DNA from: Gloeophyllum trabeum ATCC 11539
Taxonomy: Eukaryota > Basidiomycota > Agaricomycetes > Gloeophyllales > Gloeophyllaceae
Direction: 5' to 3'
Length of the DNA: 64,000 nucleotides
Assembly: GCF_000344685.1 (NCBI RefSeq)
Contig: NW_006920412.1
Location: 1,657,384-1,721,383, forward strand
In this document: positions 35,898 through 46,566 of the stretch, in pieces
How positions within the stretch are numbered: position 1 is the first letter of the stretch
Layout of the letters: the number at the start of each line of letters is the position of its first letter
The notes under the pieces: generated by a model
What the model was told of the DNA's origin: nothing
The model's database searches: none
What the model saw: the letters and a program-made list of their open reading frames with translations, nothing else
Translations under genes and position numbers: made by a program

Positions 35898-36760
35898 ATG
35901 GACCGCCGATCTCGGACGACTGATACCTTCCAAAGCTATAACACTCTGACTTCCTCGAGCTATGAACCTGCGCGCTTGGGAAAGAGGAAGAAGGCGCCGA
36001 CGTACGAAGTCGAAACAATACCAGATACCGAGATTGTTCAGATCACCCTTCTGAGGAGCGACGGCGACATATCACGATGGCCCAGCGATGCGCAAACCAC
36101 ACGGAAAGTGGACGACTATGGTCACGTAGACTATTTCGTGAAAGCCAGTGATAAAGAGCTGAAGTTATGGAGAAAGAAGATAGGGCGCTTTCTGGCTGCC
36201 TATCCTCTTCGCGCGGACGGCCGTGAGTTCAATATAATCGATCTCTTTCAGAGGTTCTTATTTACGTCTTGCGGAAGTGTCCTTGGACCCAGCTCAATGC
36301 TACTTAAAGTCGTTCCCGCCTGGGTATATCCTAATGACTCGTCTGTCTGGCGACAAGGATGTACCTCGACGTGATTGTTATCTCTATGGTATGCCTCACG
36401 CTACGATCTCCGGACCTATAAACCTCATAACCATCAGGTGGGAAACGAAGGTACGAGTCACCAGCAGAATGGTGTCTCCATGCCAAGTGGCTCGTGGAAG
36501 ATTGTCCTATGAAGCCCTCAGGCAGCCGGAGGCAGTGCGAATGCATAGATTGCGACGGCACAGTCCCACAAAGTACGCTATCGGGGAAATACAACCTCAA
36601 TGCTGTAGACGACACACGAGGAGGGCGAAAACAGAAAAAGGGCGGGAGAAAGAAGGAGAATGTGGATCGCCCAATCATTGCGAAGGATTACACCAAGATG
36701 AACCATCCAACCGTGCAGATCTTCCCTTCTGTGAGCGGAAGCTCTCTTCCCGGAGGCTGA
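35898..36760 (+). CDS. Clr2-like transcription-silencing domain protein (short form)
   Basis: Exons 35898-36222, 36254-36388 and 36438-36760 join in frame to 260 residues. The order of motifs fits the N-terminal domain of fission yeast Clr2, a part of the SHREC heterochromatin complex: DTEIVQITLLRSDGDISRWP, LWRKKIGRFLAAYPLRADGR, CYLKSFPPGYILMTRLSGDK, CYLYGGGKRRYESPAEWCLH, AKWLVEDCP, and a Cys-x-Cys-x2-Cys cluster (QCECIDCDG). A Lys/Gly-rich stretch (RGGRKQKKGGRKKE) and a short tail ending SVSGSSLPGG follow. The long C-terminal part of Clr2 is absent. An in-frame ATG at 35814 would add 28 residues; I prefer 35898. Family assignment is by recalled pattern, so moderate confidence. Confidence 0.6.
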
Positions 36761-37111
36761 ATCGCTGGGCCATCTGCGTCGCCTTATACTTGATACCATA
36801 CCTTCATAGGTGCCACTCGTCGTAATGCTGTCTGCTGCTCTCCATTGCTTTCACTTCCACTCATGACAATACGACTGAATAATCGACCTCGCGTAGTGCA
36901 TTTATTAGGCCTATGTACGTGTAAAGAGCGATGGAAATGTGCTTGATGTGTCTCTCGCCAGCTCCTACTAGTACCCGCTCTAGGCGAACTCCAGCGAGAA
37001 CATCTTCAATGCCGAGCGTATATCCCTGTGCTTCAGCGGTTGATTCGGGGACAACTTGAGACAATCTTAAGATAGGTAGGTTCGTACCTGCACATGCAAC
37101 TCAACCAATGA
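36761..37111. other. Convergent intergenic region
   Basis: 3' flanks of the Clr2-like gene and DNA ligase I. No gene, repeat or RNA seen. Confidence 0.6.
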
Positions 37112-40100
37112 TCAAGAATCAGAAAGGTCGATCTCCGATTCCTCGGGCTCGGACTCCATGCTTGCATCCAGTAGGTCACCGTCATCGACTCCTTCACCCT
37201 TTCCACCTTTGCCCTGCTGACTTCTATACATCCCTGCCAGAAAATCGGGAGTGCTTGCCTGCTCAATACTCTTATCTTCTCTGACTTTCATGAATCGGGG
37301 AAATCGGAGACTCAGACCCCTGGAGTCGGACACCAGTCCCAGTGCTGCCACGGAGACTGGGCTGACAGTCACACTTTGGAAGGTGTTGAAATCAAACCTC
37401 CGAAGGGATAGATTCACTTCAAAGCACTCACTCTGCACCTCTGATCTCCCAGACTTCTTGAGGTTTGAAGTACACCTGCGGCCTGAGACCTACGCATTGC
37501 ATGAAAAGCCATGACGACGTAAGGGAGACGACCTTCGCATACGTACCTCCTGTCTCAACATCCCAGAGGTTTTGTCGCGAGCAGTTCTCAGATCCATCAG
37601 CGTATTTCTCGGTTAAAGCCTTCACGGATGCCTGAGCAACTCACGGACGCGTCCAGGACACCAGGACGTACCTTATAAAACACATCCGAAAAGCCTAGAA
37701 GCAGAACGACTTATGAGCGCCTTATATTTAACACTCAAGGTACTGACCGGACATGCATTTGCACACAGCAACAAGCTTGCCCAGTGCCGGATTGTAGAGC
37801 CCCAGCAGAATTGGGCTCCACCACTGGTGTTTACGGCCATTACCATGCCATCCTCCTATTGGTACCAGGTCGAGACTGTCTCCGAGACCCGTTACATAGT
37901 CCTTCTTGAGCTTCAGCCACGCAGCTGTCCGTTTGTCTATAATGGATGAATCCACCGTGATACCAGAGCTTTGGTATTGCCAGTAACTTACCTGGCTCGT
38001 ATGTAGCTGGCAAAGGCTTCCGTCGTGGCCGGTCCTTTTTGTCACTGGGATCTGTCAAGACCTGGCCACTGTCCAATAGCTGCAGGGTTGAACCAGATCC
38101 GATTTTCAGCAAGCGGTTGATCCTTTAGCAAGAGGAGACATGGACCTTAACCATTAAGCCTTCAACACGGCTTTCGACAGCCTCTTGCCAAAACTCCTCG
38201 ACTGCGTCCCTGCCCGCTTCGCTATCGACCGACTTCACGTGATCCAAACGAGCAGCACCTCGCCATTCTGGAATCACAGGAGGGAACTTAGAGCGAAGAA
38301 GAGATCGCCGTGCCCGGAAAGGTTCTTGAAGTATGACCTACCGAAAGCGAAAAATAGTCAATGGTGACGTACAAAGCAACATATGTATATATATAAAGGA
38401 TACGAGCTGTCTCACCTGGCCGTTCAAGTAAAGCAAATCAAAAGCAAACACGCACACTACAACTTTGATCTCGTTCACTTGGACATCTTTACGAGCACGG
38501 TTAGATAATTCTTGGAACGTCCGCAAATCTCCGTTGCCGGGATCTATTGCCACAATTTCTGTGTCCATTATTAAAGACTCAAGGTTGCTGTCGGAGAAAA
38601 ACAAGTCTTGCACTAGCTGAACGATGTCTGGATACTGTCACCGAAGTGCCGAGTCAGGAGTCAAGAATGACAGGAGGTCAGCGATGTAGATATACGTGCC
38701 TTCTCTGTCATGTCTTCGAGATGCCTAGAGAAAATCTTCACCGCTACGGAGCCGTCCGGGGCGTTTTTCCATCCGTGTATCTGGGCGCGTTGCCCGTCAT
38801 ATTTGAACTCGGCAGCGAACGGCAAGTCCTCAAGTCTGTCGTATATCTCATCCAACGAGCGAGTTGGCGAGCCAAGAGTAGGAAGAAGTGGGATACCTAA
38901 GGAAGGTCAGGTACGTTTGATCAATGTCATACGAGGGGCCCGAAGTTAGAACTCACCGACTGTAAAAGGGACACGATCGGGTAAACCTTCTAGACCACCT
39001 TCAGCCAGTGCCTTCGCGATGTGACCATAGTTAGGATGTTGGACATATACTTGCTTAAGCAACCTTTCTGCATTGGTAAATTTCTCAGAAAGGCGATTCA
39101 AGGGGTTATCTACGTCTCCAATTTTCTTCTTATTGCTACCATCACTGAGGGACAGACGTTTGACTGCAGCTACCAGATCATCGGAGGCATAATAAGGTGA
39201 ATCGGCGGCAATGCTGTCTCTTATGCTCGCCGGAGGTGTCATAACCATCGCTCGGGCGAGAGCAGTCAAGATGCTTGTCCTTACAGCGCCTACTCTGAGA
39301 TTCTGAAAGAGTGTCCGAACAAGGAAGCGAACCTCTTCGCCTTTGGCAGCAACCAGTAGTTTCTCGACTAAGGATTGCTTCTGTTTGGCGGCGCCCGGCC
39401 CCTTCGCCTTCGAGATTTGAACTAGGGACTCGTAGACACCTGTAATCAAGAGAGGCGGGTGCGGCACCAACGTGCGGACGTTGGATTTTGCTTCGAATGC
39501 AACATCCCCAGGATCACCTGTTTTCGTATAGAGTCGCTTCAGGGCGCCAGATGAAAGGCCAGATACATGTTGTATTGCCTTCAAGATGACCGAATAGCCG
39601 AGACCAAGTTCAACAGAATCATACGCAGGTGCCAGGGTATTTGACAAAAGATACAACGCAGGCAGCAGTGAAGGCGGGTGTGCCTGTAAGATAACCCTCA
39701 GCGTGTTCGTCAGGATATTGAGGATGGTGATGCGTGATCTTGTTGTCGTGAGCGTAGACAGGGCATGTGCTAGCAGAGAGTACGGGATCGTCTTGTTGGG
39801 TGGCCAGACCCTGCTGTCCACCTCAAAGACGGACGGACTGACGATTAATGGTCCATATTTTGGTGTCTCCAGGGGGACAGATTCGATCTTAGGACGAAGT
39901 ACTGCCCCTTCATCGCGCACAGGCCTAGTCTTTGTAATTCTCTCGGACTTTGAGGGACTCGGGGTTCGCTTGACGCTGTCATAGTCCGGCTGCCGTGTTG
40001 TAGCAGTTCCAACGTTTGACGGCCCTGCTTCAACAACAGTATCGTCAAATGCGTCAACATCTATGACTTCATAAGCAAGCCCATGTCTCGCTGATTTCTG

Positions 40101-40394
40101 TGGATGCTGCAAGTGAGGCTGCTTTGACCCGCTATCTTTGTGCATATCCACGCCGGCGGGCTTTGGATGAGATGCAGAGTGCGCTGCTGAAGCGGACCTC
40201 TGATGGTCATTCTGCCTAGTTTTCCCTTTATCTTTAACTGGGCTAGCTGTCGGATTTCTCAATGCATCGACGCCGGCAGATGTTCCCCCAAAGAAGCTAT
40301 CGAGACTCTGTTGGTTAGCCGCGATCTTCGTCCGCTTTCGTTTAGGGCTCGGGCTGGACGCAGATGGCTTGTTGGCGAGCTGACGTTTGGACAT
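37112..40394 (-). CDS. CDC9: DNA ligase I (ATP-dependent)
   Basis: Joins Okazaki fragments and seals repair nicks. The first in-frame ATG, at 40394, gives MSKRQLANKPSASSPSPKRK with a basic stretch like a nuclear signal. QQSLDSFF follows, a PCNA-binding PIP box. The DNA-binding domain includes PPNKTIPYSLLAHALSTLTT, RITILNILTNTLRVILQ and LRVGAVRTSILTALARAMV. The adenylation site is AEFKYDGQRAQIH (Lys in KYDG). ESLIMDTEIVAIDPGNGDLR and VCVFAFDLLYLNGQ follow, then exons with the OB fold, ending SDSRGLSLRFPRFMKVREDK and an acidic tail ESEIDLSDS. About ten exons. One intron (about 37630-37670) contains GACGCGTC. Upstream of the ATG the frame stays open for 23 codons; see findings. Confidence 0.95.
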
Positions 40395-40852
40395 TATATT
40401 GGCAAGCGCAAATTGAACCTTCCCTAATCCCGTAGAGAGGCGTGCCGTGGCTTTGGCATACAATTAATGAATGGTCTAGCTATTAGTGATCTGGGAAGAA
40501 GCGCGAGACTGACAATGGCTGCCATAAAGATTGGTGCGCACCCAGCTGAGAGTATTCGAATGAATTACGGTTGCATATAGAGTGTACCAGTTAGGACCGC
40601 CAATGAGGTGAGGTTAAGGATCAGTAGTAGAACGTACTGGTTGTGGCGGTAGGTTAACGATCAGGGTGAACCATAGACTAGATCCAGGACTACCTAATTA
40701 GGTATCTAATGCTAGAGGGGATGTCAGAGTCTGTTGTGAGTCTGCCCGGTCCTCGAGTATAGCACACACGTTGGAGCACTGGCCTTCCAATCTCCCACCG
40801 TCACTACCCATCGTCGAGGAAGGTGTCACGGTGAATAGGCTCGATTGCCAGA
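40395..40852. promoter_or_regulatory. Shared divergent promoter of CDC9 and TRAPPC13
   Basis: Contains AGGTTAAGGATCAG at 40611-40624 repeated with one change (AGGTTAACGATCAG) at 40651-40664. It also holds a perfect 14-base palindrome TACCTAATTAGGTA at 40691-40704. No gene-like frame. Confidence 0.5.
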
Positions 40853-43004
40853 ATGGAGGCCCCTTCGCATCCATTGTCGCTGAAAGTGATGCGCGTCTCA
40901 GTGCGTTGCTGGAGTTTTATGCCATTTGGCCAGACATGAATCGGGCTCCTTAGAGGCCGGCTGTGGCCAGCGCATGGGAACCATTCTTCTCGAGTTCACC
41001 ATCGTATTCTTCTCGCTCGACAGCGTCCATCCTATCTCTGCAAGGGGACAAGCCTCTACCAGGGCACCCCAAGACCCTGAGGGACCTCACACATGCCACG
41101 GAACTTCTTACCCTTCCGTCCTCCTTCGGCGCGATACAGCTTGGTGAAACGTTCACAAGCTGCCTATGCGTTAACAACGACGCGCCTGTCGACGTGGACG
41201 GTGTAACTCTCAAAGTGGAAATGCAAACAGGTACTTCTAAAGTCATAATCGGAGAATTCGGAGGGCCGCAGTTTCGCCTTTCAGTTGGCGACACTCTTGA
41301 GAACATTGTCAGTCACGAAATCAAGGAACTGGGTCAGCACGTTCTCGCTTGCACGGTCTCATATCGATCACTACCTGGCCAAGTCCACCCAGGGAATGGG
41401 GAACCGGGACACGACCACCCTTCCCAAAGTTTCAGGAAATTCTACAAGTTTGCTGTGGGTTATTCATCAAAGAGTCATGCTCCCTCAAGCTTGCTTACCG
41501 ATCGCGCAAGGTGACTAACCCTTTGTCCGTCAAAACCAAAGTACATACTCCGCGCTCACCTTCGGCCCTGCTTTCTCGCGAGGAGCGAGATCGTGTCTTC
41601 TTAGAAGTGCATATCCAAAATATGACACAGGACGCATTGTGGTTTGAACGGATACATTTTGAGTGCGCTGAAGGCTGGACGGCTCAAGACGCCAACGTCG
41701 TGGTTTCGCAGCAAGACCATAAGCCCGAGAGTATATTTACCATTACTTCGGAACTTATGCAACCTCAGGATATGAGACAATATATCTACATTCTTTCCCC
41801 TTCCCAGCTTCCACGATTCCCCGTGGACCATCCTCCGGGCGCCGTAATGCCTTTGGGCCGTCTCGACATATCATGGCGGTCCTCCTTCGGCGAACCTGGC
41901 CGGCTGCTGACTTCGGTACGTCTTCAAGAGTCCAATTCTTGACATCCTCACGACACACTGATACCGTCGCAGACCCTCTCTCGACGCATTCCTTTAGTAC
42001 AAGCACAACCGCCCCAACCGCCGGCATCTGCTTTACCCCCGCATCTGCAGCGGGGTTCCACCGTCGGCTCACCTCGACCCCGATCCCCACAATTACCTCA
42101 AGAACGCCCGAGTACACCCCCCGCACCTTATAGACCTGCATCACCATTTCGAGGTCGGACTATTGGTGGTCCAATAAGCCCGAGGCCGCAGTCCCCAGGT
42201 CCCTCTTCAGCTCCGGCTGTCACCAGTGTAAATCAGCCGATCCCTCTGATGCCGCACGCAACGGATATTGAAGTAGACCTTGTCGTGCGCTCCCTACCTC
42301 GCGATTCGATTCGGCTTGAGGTACCTTTCAGGATTGCTTGCACTATTACCGTATCCTGCACTATACCCGCGCTGCGTGCTCAACAGGAACGCGCTATCTC
42401 ACTAATCATCCAACATATACAGCCTTCGGCGCCTGTCCCTAAACCCGTGGTCATCCCTGAGATTTTCAGTCCTCGTCTGCCCTCTTCCGGATTTTCGACA
42501 CCTCGATCACCTGCAACGCAATCGAAAGTAAATCTTGACTACGTGTCAATTGAGCGCAAGCTTATGGAATCGCCGAAGCCGATTTACCCTGGTGCGAGAG
42601 CAGTGGATGTCGATGAAACAGCCAATGATCTACTATTGCCGCCTCCGATCGTGGATCCTGTCGCCGATGGGAAAAGTCCAGGGTCCCGGGCGATTGTGTT
42701 CCTTGGACCGTCTACAATCTTTTTGCCAACACTGCGTCTGAGGTTGCCTGAAGTGGTTGTCGAGGATCAGAGCAATGATGCAGCAAACACAGACGAATCA
42801 CTCAGAGTACAGACGTCACAAGATTTCGATCTCTCGTATCTTCCGCTCCTCGAGGGTTTCTCCAGAGTAGGAGGTATTCGTATCTTGTTACAGAATGATC
42901 GATGGGAAGAACGAGGACAACACCACGATGATTCGAAGGATGTGAAGACGGTCTCCGAGTTGCGGATATTGTCAGATATTGCAGAAATATGGGTACAGAC
43001 CTGA
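40853..43004 (+). CDS. TRAPPC13: TRAPP complex subunit 13 (TRAPPC13, DUF974)
   Basis: Subunit of the TRAPP tether that activates Rab1/Ypt1 in ER-Golgi traffic and autophagy. The ATG at 40853 gives MEAPSHPLSLKVMRVS, joined by splicing to RPAVASAWEP, matching the family start (HLLALKVMR...). LTLPSSFGAIQLGETFTSCL and VNNDAPVDVDGVTLKVEMQT are the family core. DALWFERIHFECAEGW, then RQYIYILSPSQLPRFPVDHP and LDISWRSSFGEPGRLLTS follow. A Pro/Ser-rich linker of about 90 residues (encoded about 41980-42240) precedes the last beta-domain. That domain includes VRSLPRDSIRLEVPFRIACT and ends LRILSDIAEIWVQT. About 640 residues over four exons or so. It ends 107 bases from the convergent VMA13 gene. Confidence 0.9.
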
Positions 43005-43111
43005 CTTAAAATACGCTGAATGAGTTCTTTTAACTACAGGTATCAGACTATACTATGCATGACTCATACAGAGCTGAACGCGTGAAATACTGCTGGGTAC
43101 GGTTGGTCAGG

Positions 43112-45007
43112 TCATACACTGACCCAAGGCTGGCTCACGAGCCGTTGTACTGATATCAACGCCTGATACCGCACGTCCGGGTTCGGATGTGTCATGAGTT
43201 CCATCACTCTTGTCTTAGCACCTAAATCTGTAACAACTCTTGATAGTCATGAAAGGAAAAAATCGCCCGTCAGCTTCCGCCGAGTGTCACAAATTATAAA
43301 AGAGACTTACTTCTTGCCCCGCTCGTAGTGTTTGACGTACTGGCCTAGGTCGTGGGCAGCGACAGCCAGAACCAGTGCGTCTGATGATTCCTTCAATAGT
43401 CGTACCAGCGTCCTGATACAAAATATCAATATTGCAATATTGGAATCCCGGAATCGGCCAGCTTACTTGAGTTGCTCATAGTCTTTCTCATTTAGTTTAG
43501 TCGCGTTCTCTTTCCAGAAGACCTCTGATTCATGGACAGGTGTCCATGATAGGTGACCAGACGCCAGTTCCGAAGTATATTCATCGTAGTTCCTGCGATG
43601 GATCAGAGGGACATCCTTAGCCGTACCATGGATAAATCCGAAATCTCACGTTAAGCTGTCGAATCTAGACTTCAGTTCATCTCGCAGGAACTGGACATCC
43701 TCTAAGATATCTTCGTCGGACCATTTGCGCGTGGAGAGGTTCTTCATAAATGGTAATAACTGGGCGACAAGCATTGACGGAAGGTTAGCTGAGGGGGCTT
43801 TTGCGATCAGATTCTATACTGAGGTCAGCGTCGCTGGTTCGTCCTTACGGCGCGAGAAGGGTCGAAGCAACTCAACTCGGAAAGTGGATACCACCACTCG
43901 TATAACCTTCTCTTTCACTGCTGTCTGCGCAACTTCAGTCAGAAGAGGGATAATATCATACTTCCTGTGTAAGATGTAGTAAACAACGGGGAAGAGAAGT
44001 CGCTTCTTGGATGTCCCGTACTTATTAATTTGTTCCGCGATATCTTGTTCAAATGTCAACAGCCAGAAACAAAATATCACTTGATAGCTCATTTGAGGGC
44101 CAGGATTGCCACGTAGGATGCCGACTAGACTGGAGAAGACCATACCCCGTCAATTACGCTATGACCATACTCCCTTATACATAATCCTGACCTAGAAATG
44201 CAGGAAGGGGTATTCCACACAGCGATGCGAGCTTCTGGCCGGGGCAGGAGAGCTTCAAGACACTGGACTGCCACGTCTTTGTGGTTGTTACTGCCAGACT
44301 GAATTAAAGAGACAAGAGTGGTGATGAAGGAGTGCAGGATATGCGAAGGGAGAGGCTTAGCCTCCGCGCTGGAATGCGACGCATGTGAGCGGAGACGCGT
44401 CCAGTTGCATTGTGAGGACCTACCTAAGCAGCACGGCAAGGATCTGTGCTGTCTTCAATTGCACGAAATCGTCCGGAGTATTCAATATCCTATCCTGTCA
44501 GGTGAGAATTGATCGGATGTAATGAGAAACTCGACAACGTACCTCAGGAGGGGCCCGTAAGGTAATTCAGTATCGGTCTCCCCGGCTCTCGTGAACAGGG
44601 GTATACGTTCGTCATGATCTGGGCAGCAGGTCTTGAGAACACTCATTCAAGGATCAAAGTTCCACATACCAGCCAGTGCATCACCAATAAGAATCAAGAT
44701 ACACTGCATTGTATCAGGTCGCTGGAGCTTCTTCAGTAGGCCAAGGTACAGGGAGGCATAGGTCGGCCCATCGGAGAGTAAGATGCTTTCTGCTTTGGCA
44801 CGAGGTTGTCTATCGACTTTCTTGATGAGAACCAGCTCTTCTGGAGTGACTAGGCCTGCTCGCTGATAACCCTGTGGATTACTCCGTTCAAGATGCATCT
44901 ATCTATGCAGCAGCTCTTCAGTTCCGTACCTCCCATGGCACCGGCTTAGATCGAATCTTAGCAGTCTCGCCATCCAGCCAGGCATTGGAAACCAGTTGAA
45001 CAGACAT
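43112..45007 (-). CDS. VMA13: V-type proton ATPase subunit H
   Basis: HEAT/armadillo-repeat subunit that activates V1V0 and silences free V1. The start at 45007 gives [26 protein letters not shown] in two parts split only by reading, followed after an intron by [20 protein letters not shown]. Middle exons include [40 protein letters not shown] and [20 protein letters not shown]. The C-terminal exons read [40 protein letters not shown] and [20 protein letters not shown], ending [10 protein letters not shown], which is diagnostic for subunit H. Around ten short exons. One intron (about 44372-44424) contains GACGCGTC. The gene is divergent from mL46 with only 209 bases between start codons. Confidence 0.93.
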
Positions 45008-45216
45008 TGCAGCCAACACTGGTAAAGCAATTGAGGTATAGCTTGCTGTGATCAAGAGGTAGCAAGTCTATGTCTGCAGTTAGTACTGTCAACGTCAATG
45101 TACTAAAGGGGCATTCCCTTCGGAGGCAATTTCAGCCCACGGTCGCGCTGTCTACTAGGATCGCCAGAATAGGAAGTGCCATGTTTTGAATCTTGAGCCT
45201 CAGCCCCAGGATCTCT

Positions 45217-46274
45217 ATGTCTGCTCTTCCTCGCTGTTCTTCATGTCGACCACGGTTACCTAGGCCAAAACATGGTATGCCGCGCCATATATACTGATAT
45301 GTCTTGTTTAATGGCGTTCTCCAGGTCTGATACGTCCCAGGTGCCTTGCCACGGAAGTTTCGTCGGGTTCAGTAACGATACCAGCCGAATCGACGCCCAC
45401 TGTTGGCAAGGTCAAAATTTATGACACTATCAGGACGTCTGTCATCCTAAACCGCTCGCCCTTCCTGACGCGTCCCCTGTCGCGGTTCGAGCAAGCATTC
45501 TATGCTTACCAGCAGCGTATCCAGCGGGCATTGCATAATCCGTTCCCGTACGAGTTCTACTTCAAGCAGGGCTCCCTTCTAGAGTCCAAATTCAATGCAG
45601 AGGAAAGAAGAAGGGAGCGTATGGCATTTGGTGCGCCCTTTGGGATTTCCGAGAGCCAGGAAGGCTCGGAGAACAAATCACAGAACGCCAAGGAGAGTGT
45701 TGCCGAAGCCTTGGATCGGGAAGAGGAAGAGAAGATCCCTCGCAGAGGCGAAGCTGATCGGACGAATGATGTCAGGAGCTTAGAGAGAAAGGGCGAGAGG
45801 AATCTTTATCTCCTGTTGCTGAAAAAGTTGGACGACCGACAAGTATGGCGCCTTCCGGAGGGTGGGCTACAGAAAGGCGAAGTGTTGCATGAAGTTAGTA
45901 ATTGTTCTGTCCACTGGCACCCTGCTGACCCTTTGCGTCACTGTAGTCTGCCGAGCGGAACCTGTTAACGGAGTGTGGCATACGCATGGACACCTGGATA
46001 GTGAGCCGAAACCCCATAGGCTTGTACCGTTCCAGTACATCCAACCAGGTGTCACCTGTAAGTTTGAAGACAGGGTGCCATCGATTCAAGTAGTTCGCTG
46101 ACATGGAATTCATAGCGACATATTTTCTTCTACAAGGCCCACATTTTGGCTGGACAAGTACGGCCAGATGGTACCAACGTGCTTGACTACGCTTGGCTCA
46201 CCAAGGAGGAGATGGAGGACCGCCTGGACAAGGAGTACTGGCTCGGGTTGAAAGACATCCTTTCGGATAACTGA
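45217..46274 (+). CDS. MRPL46: Mitochondrial large-subunit ribosomal protein mL46
   Basis: Component of the mitochondrial 54S ribosomal subunit. The ATG at 45217 gives a basic Cys/Arg/Pro-rich presequence (MSALPRCSSCRPRLPRPKHG) joined by splicing to LIRPRCLATEVSSGSVTIPA. The body has VKIYDTIRTSVILNRSPFLT, then RFEQAFYAYQQRIQRALHNP, then a charged middle. It continues RNLYLLLLKKLDDRQVWRLP with EGGLQKGEVLHE, a Nudix-like fold typical of mL46. Two more exons give AERNLLTECGIRMDTWIVSR, NPIGLYR, HIFFYKAHILAGQVRP and the end WLTKEEMEDRLDKEYWLGLK. Four or five exons, about 300 residues. Confidence 0.9.
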
Positions 46275-46566
46275 CCTTCTGTCTCTTGCGCTCCCATACC
46301 CTATGTTTGCTCAGCTGAGTGACTAATTAGTATTGTCAGTCCGGCTCCTAGAGAAGTCGAACATAGATAACTCGTGTTCGTTCTCGTTATGCCTGTATGT
46401 GAATGCATGAGTACCGAGTATCGAGGAGATTGGAGGCTGCTTGGCACGCCAATGTGACCGACGCGTACGTGACCGTGACTCTTCGTTCTCCACGCGCCTA
46501 CGGTCGAGGCTTCAAGCTGGCAGCAGAGGACGCCATCTCGTCGACGTGCCGTAGACTGTACCCTGC

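Noticed and set aside
40461..40463. DNA ligase I starting at this codon
   Set aside because: The codon is TTG, not ATG, and a stop lies directly upstream; the first in-frame ATG is at 40394. Kept only as a possible alternative start in the findings.
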